This document shows, piece after piece, positions 57,800 through 64,000 of a stretch of DNA of 64,000 nucleotides. The DNA is from Neocallimastix lanati (nom. inval.) (Eukaryota; Neocallimastigomycota; Neocallimastigomycetes; Neocallimastigales; Neocallimastigaceae). The notes beneath the pieces are model-generated. The model ran no database searches, was not told the DNA's origin, and saw only the letters and a program-made list of their open reading frames with translations. The stretch covers positions 165,001 to 229,000 of the forward strand of contig JACVTC010000181.1 in assembly GCA_016946835.1 (NCBI GenBank), given 5' to 3'. Numbering within the stretch: position 1 is the first letter of the stretch; each line of letters begins with the position of its first letter. Made by a program: the position numbers and the translations under genes.

Positions 57800-58790
57800 G
57801 ACATATATCTAATCCATAATAATATTGAGACTGTATACTTTAGTTGAATGGTTCTCAGTTGTATTAAATATGGTTAATGACAATTTAATGCTTTTTTCAA
57901 ATGCAATATATAAATTATACTTCCAAGACTTGTTTAATGTGAACTAAATATTTTTCAGTAATTTTAAAAAAATTAAGACTTCATCAGAAAGAGAAAATAC
58001 ACCAAAAGAAATATTACTTCTTTCTTGATTTATCTATGTATTTTACTTAATAAGGGTATATTTCTATTATATAGTGAACTGTTTTATGGTTAATATTCCA
58101 CTTTCCATTTAGCTTTGGTACTATCAAGATTTATCATTATGAACATAATGATTTGATTAATCCTTTCTTAATAAGATTTGTGAGTAACAATTTTAAATCA
58201 GACATTTTAATAATAATTAAAATGTCTGATTTAAAATTGTTATTCTAACTTCATAATTTTTCTGACTTTACATTATCTTTTAATTAAATATTATAGAATA
58301 TAAAGACTTAACTCTTGTAATGTAGAAAATATTTATCAATCATTTTTTTCTTTGAGTAACTTTTATAAATTTTAATTAAATTTTAAGAATTCTTCAATAT
58401 TTTTATAATTTATTGTTGTTAATTCCTTAATTTCCTTTATAATTTAATTTTTATGCTTTTTTGACAATACATATTATAATTTATTCATTATAATATTGTT
58501 TTTGATATTCGGTATCTAACAAATTCGGAGTAAAATAAATTAGGCATCTAATAAAAATTAAATGAATTCTTTATGATTTTATGAATAAATAAGTCATGAT
58601 CAATCTTAGTTTTAGAATTATTATTATATCTTAAGAAGAATCTTCTTTTTCAATAATTCTAAAGTCTACTTTAAATTCATTATTATTAATTTTAACTATT
58701 AGCAATTCCTTTTGAGTATTGGAATTTATGAAAAGAGTATTTCATATATTAATATATATTCTTCGAAATTGCAAGAAACGATATTACTTC
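57800..58790 (-). mobile_element. Strongly decayed Ty3 fossil (protease to RT)
   Basis: Minus strand. 'FKVDFRIIEKEDSS' near 58650 matches the protease-side 'FEISEKEDTFYDIIIGL' of the 34.4-kb fossil, and 'LNGKWNINHKTVHYI' near 58110 matches the RT 'KNGKWRMVVDYRKLN' motif. The rest is too decayed to read. Many breaks; among the oldest pieces here. Confidence 0.5.
58185..58242. repeat. Perfect palindrome: 27-bp stem, 4-nt loop
   Basis: 58185-58211 pairs exactly with 58216-58242 (centre aata; arms contain 'caattttaaatcagacattt'). Such a long exact hairpin is striking within a decayed fossil and must be much younger than the surrounding mutations. Confidence 0.92.
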
Positions 58791-59355
58791 TTTAAAATTC
58801 TTGGTTAATGATATTGAAAGTACAATTTTTTAGATATTTGCGTTATTATAAATTTAATTATATTTACTATATGTTAAATGTGAAAATTTAATTAATTTGT
58901 GAACTATATATAATTGATTAATATCTATCAGATATACCTATATGGTTTAAACTTTAATAGAAAACAAATTATTCATTCATTTTATTTAAAAACATCTTTT
59001 TAAATTTTAAAAGATATTACCTTTAAGTATAAATATTGATGAAGCAGATAGTAATATAATTAAAAAAAATTTACAAATACTCCTAAATAGTGAAGCAATA
59101 ATTCATTTGTATATTGCATTATAAATAAAATTACTAAAAAAGATAATAATGATAATATAATTGGAACTATTTCTAAAAAATATTAGAAATAGAACAGAAT
59201 AAAGAATGAAAAACTAAGGATACTGCTACAAAATATGAAACCTTGAATAAACTAAAAGAAAAAGCTCCAGATAATTTTAAAAATATGTTTCAATACATTT
59301 GAATCTTATTTTTCTTTATTTCATTTATTCTATCAATATTAAAATATATGTGATT
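58791..59355. other. AT-rich spacer
   Basis: No recognised feature. Confidence 0.4.
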
Positions 59356-59444
59356 CAAGTAATAAGAATATTATTATACATATAACTTAAATATTCTTAT
59401 TTATTTTAAAGTTTATATTAAAAATTAGTAGCACATAAAAGTCC
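59356..59444 (+). repeat. LTR end (family 7), truncated
   Basis: 'cataacttaaatattctta' and the end 'gcacataaaagtcc' match 61990-62327 with an internal gap. Confidence 0.4.
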
Positions 59445-59559
59445 AGCATACAAGAGAAAACATTGTATGACGTTCAGCCAGATAACAAAAATAGAAATAA
59501 TTCAAAGATCAAAATATTAATAATTTAAAAGAAACTGTTAATAATAAGACTTTGAAGAA

Positions 59560-61260
59560 ACTAAATTAAAATTAATGAGCAGGAAGGTAACACAAAAAGA
59601 GAACGTCATACAAATCTAACAAAATTAACTAATATGAAACCACATAAAATTATTAAAGATCTGGCCAATACCAAATGTAACATTATTTTTGGTCAAATTT
59701 TGGATTTATGTCCCAAATTAAAGTCAGAATAAACCAAAAATTTAAAATTAGAAATAATTAATTTTTTTAGCTCTCTCGAAGCCATGGAACCTTTTATAAT
59801 TAAAGAAGAAGAAAATAATAGGAATAATATCAAAAATGCAAATTTCATAGTGATGACTTGGGAATTGTGAATGCATCTATAGACAATACTAAAGGAAGAT
59901 TACACATAGATTCTGGAAATAATTTAAATCTGGTTAGTATTACTTTTATTAATAGTCTGCCAGTTACTTATGAACAAGTTAATATTTGTAGAGGCCAAAT
60001 TTATGAAGCTTTTGGTGATAGTACTATTGCGAATGTCATTGTGGTTCGACTGTAGGCCTCAATTGGTAACTATACCTTTCGCTGCGGATTTCTGTGTCAT
60101 TGACCATAAAGATATATATTTCGATTTCTTATTAGGACTTAAGCCAATTGCAGATAACTACCATTTTATTCATCCAATTTTAAGATCGTTGTGTCGTTTT
60201 ACTTCAGTTGAAAAATTTGATATCATTGCTCCTATTGCTAAGAACCAAGCTGTTGAAAAGAATTTGTGTTTTATCAATTTTATTAGACCTAATAAAAGTA
60301 GTGAAGAAAATAGTATAATAGAATTATCTAATAATAAGGAAGTACCATCTCAGGATGGAAAGAATAAGGACTTAGGAAATAAGGACATTAAGAAATTTGA
60401 AAATCTTAATAAAATAGAAAATTTAAGATTAATGCAAAAATTTCAAATATTAATTTAGACAAAAAAATTGAAAATTTCAAAATTATTTCAAATTTAAAAA
60501 TTTCAAGGGAAAAAAACAAAGTATAAGGAAGATTCAAAAATCATGGAAAATTCCAAAAATTCAACATATCCTGGAGACATTAAAGATAATAAAATTTATT
60601 ATAATCAAAATATTTATAGGAATAAATTAACTAATTTAAATGATAATATATTAGAATATAATAATAATATGAAGAATAATATAAATTGTAATAGACATAA
60701 ACAAGAAATAAATCAAAATAATTAAAAATATTTATAAATCAATTAATTCAATTAAAATCAAATATCATTGAGTATAATAATAATATATTGAACAATATGA
60801 ATTCCTATATATTACAATGTAATGAGAGTGATACTTTTATGGACGAAAAACATAAATTAAAAATTTATGTTAATTACAAAATTGATTATACCAAGTTTTC
60901 AATAATGTAATATTATATATGAATAAAATATTAGAAATAAAAAAGAGATACACATATATTAATAATAGCAATTACCAAGTTAGCACTACAAATCATAAAA
61001 ATTAAAGTAATAATGAAAATGCAAAAGAAATAGAACAAGAACAAAATGAAATTGATAAGGAAATTAATATAAGGAAATTAGAGAATTTCAGAAAGAAATT
61101 TCAGAGGACCATATTATAAAATTAAATGGAGAAAAATACCTTTAAGACGAAGATAACTTTAGATAAACTATCAAGAAAAACGAAATTCCAAACCCTACAA
61201 AAAGATATGCAACAAATAAACAAAATGAAATAAAAATTATTGAGTTAGTCCTTTTCAAGT
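59560..61260 (+). mobile_element. Ty3 fossil: pre-protease segment, protease and linker
   Basis: 'FGQILDLCPKLKSE' (about 59690-59730) matches E1 'IGQLLNINPKLRTE'; the protease 'RLHIDSGNNLNLVSITFIN' (59890-59955) and 'FLLGLKPIADNYHF' (about 60130) follow; then an Asn/Lys/Ile-rich linker (60270-61250). RT onward is absent. Gag is missing between the LTR end at 59444 and here. Several breaks. Confidence 0.7.
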
Positions 61261-61355
61261 AGTTAAAAAGAAATTTAATACAGTTCAATTAATGGTTCCT
61301 AATACATAAACCTGCGTAAAACGACCAGTACACTTAAAAAATATTATCAAGTTTA

Positions 61356-61373
61356 ATACAACTATAGTTGTAT
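61356..61373. repeat. Perfect 18-bp palindrome
   Basis: atacaactatagttgtat, at the boundary between the Ty3 linker and the inverted copia LTR. Confidence 0.8.
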
Positions 61374-61419
61374 CTTAAAGTGGTACGAATGATATAAAAT
61401 GAAATATTCAAACCTTAAT

Positions 61420-61871
61420 TAATATAAAATAGTTTTTATTATTTAAATATAAATTAATGTCATCTAATGATTATAAAATATTTTTAATATGTGTCTTAAT
61501 TTTTAAATATTAATTATATTTATAATTAATAATAAATTTTAAAGCATAAATCAATGTTTTAATTATATTCTTATTATTTTATATTTATATTTTTTTATAT
61601 AATTATTAAATATTTATTTAAATAATAATTATTAATATTATTATACTTAACAAAAAAATTCATTTAATAATTTATTTTAATCACAAGAACAACTAATTAA
61701 ATAGTTAATTATAACTAAATAATATAAAAATAAAACATTTCTCTGAATAAAAGAAGTGAAATTGAGTGTGTATGAGAGTTGTTATTTTACTTAAAAAATA
61801 TATGTAATCTTAATAATTAAAATTAAATAAATAAATAATACTTTAATAAATTTAATAAATAAATCTCAACA
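61420..61871 (-). repeat. Copia-type 3' LTR (minus orientation)
   Basis: Inverted relative of 28293-28730, starting TGTTGAGATT at 61871 on the minus strand after 'gttcgaggtactat', the same purine-rich tail as the other copy. The far end fades near 61420. Confidence 0.55.
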
Positions 61872-61989
61872 ATAGTACCTCGAACTTTTAAGTTATATAT
61901 CAAATTTTTGAAATAATTTTGTATTCATATATTAATTGATATTCACATATATATTATTAACTATAACATTAAAAATATTAAATTAAATA

Positions 61990-62327
61990 ATTAATTTCTT
62001 ATTAATATATTATATAATAATATTCTTATTATATATAACTTAAATATTCTAATTTATCAATTTTTCATAAAGTTTATATTATAAATACATTATTCTTCTA
62101 TATATCATAATATAATAAAATAGTTATATTATAATTAAATATATATATAGTTGATATTTTTTTGTTATATTATCTAAATATTATTATTTTATATTTATTT
62201 TAATATAAAACTAGAATTTGTACATAAATAATCCTAGTGTAAACAATCCTTCATGTAATTATTAAACGGAAGTTAATAATTACATCATATACTTATACTA
62301 AGTAAATATAATAGTACATAAAAGTCC
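61990..62327 (+). repeat. LTR end (family 7)
   Basis: Ends in tagtacataaaagtcc and resembles 59356-59444 and, less clearly, 36986-37343. Possible second LTR of the element at 59.4-61.3 kb, later split by the copia LTR. Confidence 0.4.
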
Positions 62328-63054
62328 GGCAAATTAACAAATTAATCATATGATATAAATTTTGTATAAATTGTTATATATTATTTCTCTCCTTTTCAAC
62401 CACAATACTTTATATAATTATATTAAGTAAATTAACAACATATGTCAAAAATATATTTTAATATTACTAAAATAAAAAATAATGTAATAGCATAACAATC
62501 AATTTTTTAATTATAAAATTTATAAAAAGAGGACAGCAGTGAAAATACAATAAAAGTAATAAACCGTAAATAGGAATTAAGAGAATCAAAATCCTGAAAG
62601 ACAATATGAAATGTTATACTTTAGGAGACAAAGTAAATATTAGAATAAAAATAGAAATAATAAACAATATCAAAAATTTTCTAATAATGTTGAGGTAAAT
62701 AATACATCAAGCATGGTCTCATTTAATAATAAATAGAAGTGAAATAAAAGAAAAAATATTTCAAATATTGATTTTGACTATTATACCTCTGATAGCATTA
62801 AATGAGAAGAAAACTCCTAAGTAAACAGCAATATTATTATAATGGACATTGGATTCTAGAGATTATTATAATATTAATAAAAGAAGATGAATTTACAATT
62901 TATTATTAATTTCATATATTAGATATTTATCAAAATAATTGACGTCATATATATATATATAATAAAATAAAATAAAAAAAATAATAATAAAATAATTTGA
63001 TCAAATAATTAAAATTTAAATATTATGTATACATGATTAACCAGATAAAAAAAT
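62328..63054 (+). other. AT-rich DNA with faint gag-like composition
   Basis: After the LTR end comes sequence such as 'NPERQYEMLYFRRQSKY' (about 62580-62640) and 'NISNIDFDYYTSD' (about 62755) in one frame, with interruptions. It may be the gag side of another decayed Ty3 copy; no diagnostic motif was found. Confidence 0.25.
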
Positions 63055-63207
63055 ACTAAGCTGAATTTTGTCAGAAACATAAATAAATAAAAAAAGTTAG
63101 CTGAATTTGGTCAGCAATATAAATAAATAAAATTATTAGAAGCTGAAAAAGTTCGGTTAAATATATAAAAATAAAATAGAACTGAAAAGAGTCAGCTAAA
63201 TATAAAT
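63055..63207. repeat. Imperfect tandem repeat, about four units near 40 bp
   Basis: Units built on 'agctgaatttggtcag' plus 'aaataaataaa' recur at about 63057, 63099, 63140 and 63180 with growing divergence. Confidence 0.65.
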
Positions 63208-64000
63208 AAAATAAAGTTAAAAGGAACCATCAAAAATTTAAATAATTACAAATATGAATTAATTACATATCACGGAAGAATAAAATAATAAACAAACCTA
63301 GATTATCTTATGATAAAAACATATAAATATTTTAAATAAACAACAAATGTCAATGTAAGAGAAATTACCTTCTTGATATAAATTGTTTCACCCAACATAA
63401 TCATAGTTTATAATATTTTAAGGCTAAAATAGTATTTATCAGAATATTTTACTATTAAATAATGAACATTCCTATAACATTTTTCAAAATACAAAACCCT
63501 TATCAACACTTCAAAACAGAGGAGTTCATATCATATAAAATTAATTTTACAGCATTGTAATATACCTTTATAGCTTCCAATAAAAATATGATAAACTTTG
63601 AAGTTTTAAGAAATTAATGATACCCATTTAATTCATTAGATACAAAAGTTTATTAGAAAATATTCATAAATTTACTTTTGAATATTGCAAGATGGCATAA
63701 TGAAACCAAATATTTAAATGTAAAATAAATCATCAAAAGAAAAGACTATAAATAAAGATCGGATGTTGTTATAAAAATATTAAATTTAATACATTAATAT
63801 TAAATAATGTAAATAAAACTATTCAGAATAAATAAATTAGTTGAATATATCATTGCTATATGTCCCCCATTACTATTATTTTCATTGTGATTTTGAAAAT
63901 ACAATTCTTGTTATGAATTTTGTTGACAAGGATGTTAATTAATCTGAACCAGATCTTATTTTTATTACAATTAATTTTAGTACAAATGGTGCTTTCTATA
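63208..64000. other. AT-rich noncoding DNA to window end
   Basis: No supportable gene. The last 150 bp (from about 63850) are slightly GC-richer and may begin a feature outside the window. Confidence 0.4.

Overview
The window looks like repeat-rich, extremely AT-rich nuclear DNA from a eukaryote, most likely a fungus. Its LTR elements are of fungal type (Ty3 with chromodomain, plus Ty1/copia), coding stretches are full of Asn runs, and a decayed gene at 26.6-27.1 kb resembles ricin-like repeat proteins of anaerobic gut fungi (Neocallimastigomycota). That placement is an inference; microsporidia or another AT-rich protist are alternatives. No tRNA, rRNA, CRISPR array or intact ordinary host gene was found.

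Layout. 1-1320: noncoding, with five consecutive RNA-like stems at 861-1045. 1321-17064: a same-strand chain of LTR elements with only 4-5 bp between neighbours: a large Ty3 element (E1, 1321-13012), a 2-kb non-autonomous element (E2, 13017-15016), a solo LTR (15021-16063), a solo E1-type LTR (16069-17009) and a fragment of another E1-type LTR (17014-17064). 17065-21047: an LTR split by a 3.26-kb MULE DNA transposon with 29-bp perfect inverted termini, a 9-bp target duplication and an internal 280-bp satellite. 21048-26004: the 3' end of a third Ty3 element (E3), then, 4 bp later, a fourth (E4) that lacks its 3' end. 26618-27110: the lectin-like pseudogene.

27-39 kb holds LTRs, copia fossils on the minus strand (29.1-31.8 and 32.4-33.3 kb), a decayed Ty3 element (33.3-36.4 kb), a TFIIS-type zinc-ribbon gene fragment (38.6 kb) and a copia tail (38.8-39.1 kb). 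39209-45888 is a chromovirus with both LTRs. 46-51 kb holds an unidentified ORF pair, copia fossils and a foldback element (48069-48507). 51-64 kb is mostly featureless, apart from a block at 53466-53840 that matches the GC-richer insert of E1, decayed Ty3 pieces (57.8-58.8 and 59.4-61.3 kb), a perfect 27-bp-stem palindrome and some LTRs.

Main points of interest: serial insertion of different LTR elements at the same short (A)TTG(T) site beside existing LTR ends; E2 sharing primer site and polypurine tract with E1, as a parasite would; the unexplained block shared by E1 and the 53.5-kb locus; and a possible pseudoknot-bearing RNA at the left edge. All positions and similarities were read by eye without alignment software, so identity figures are estimates.
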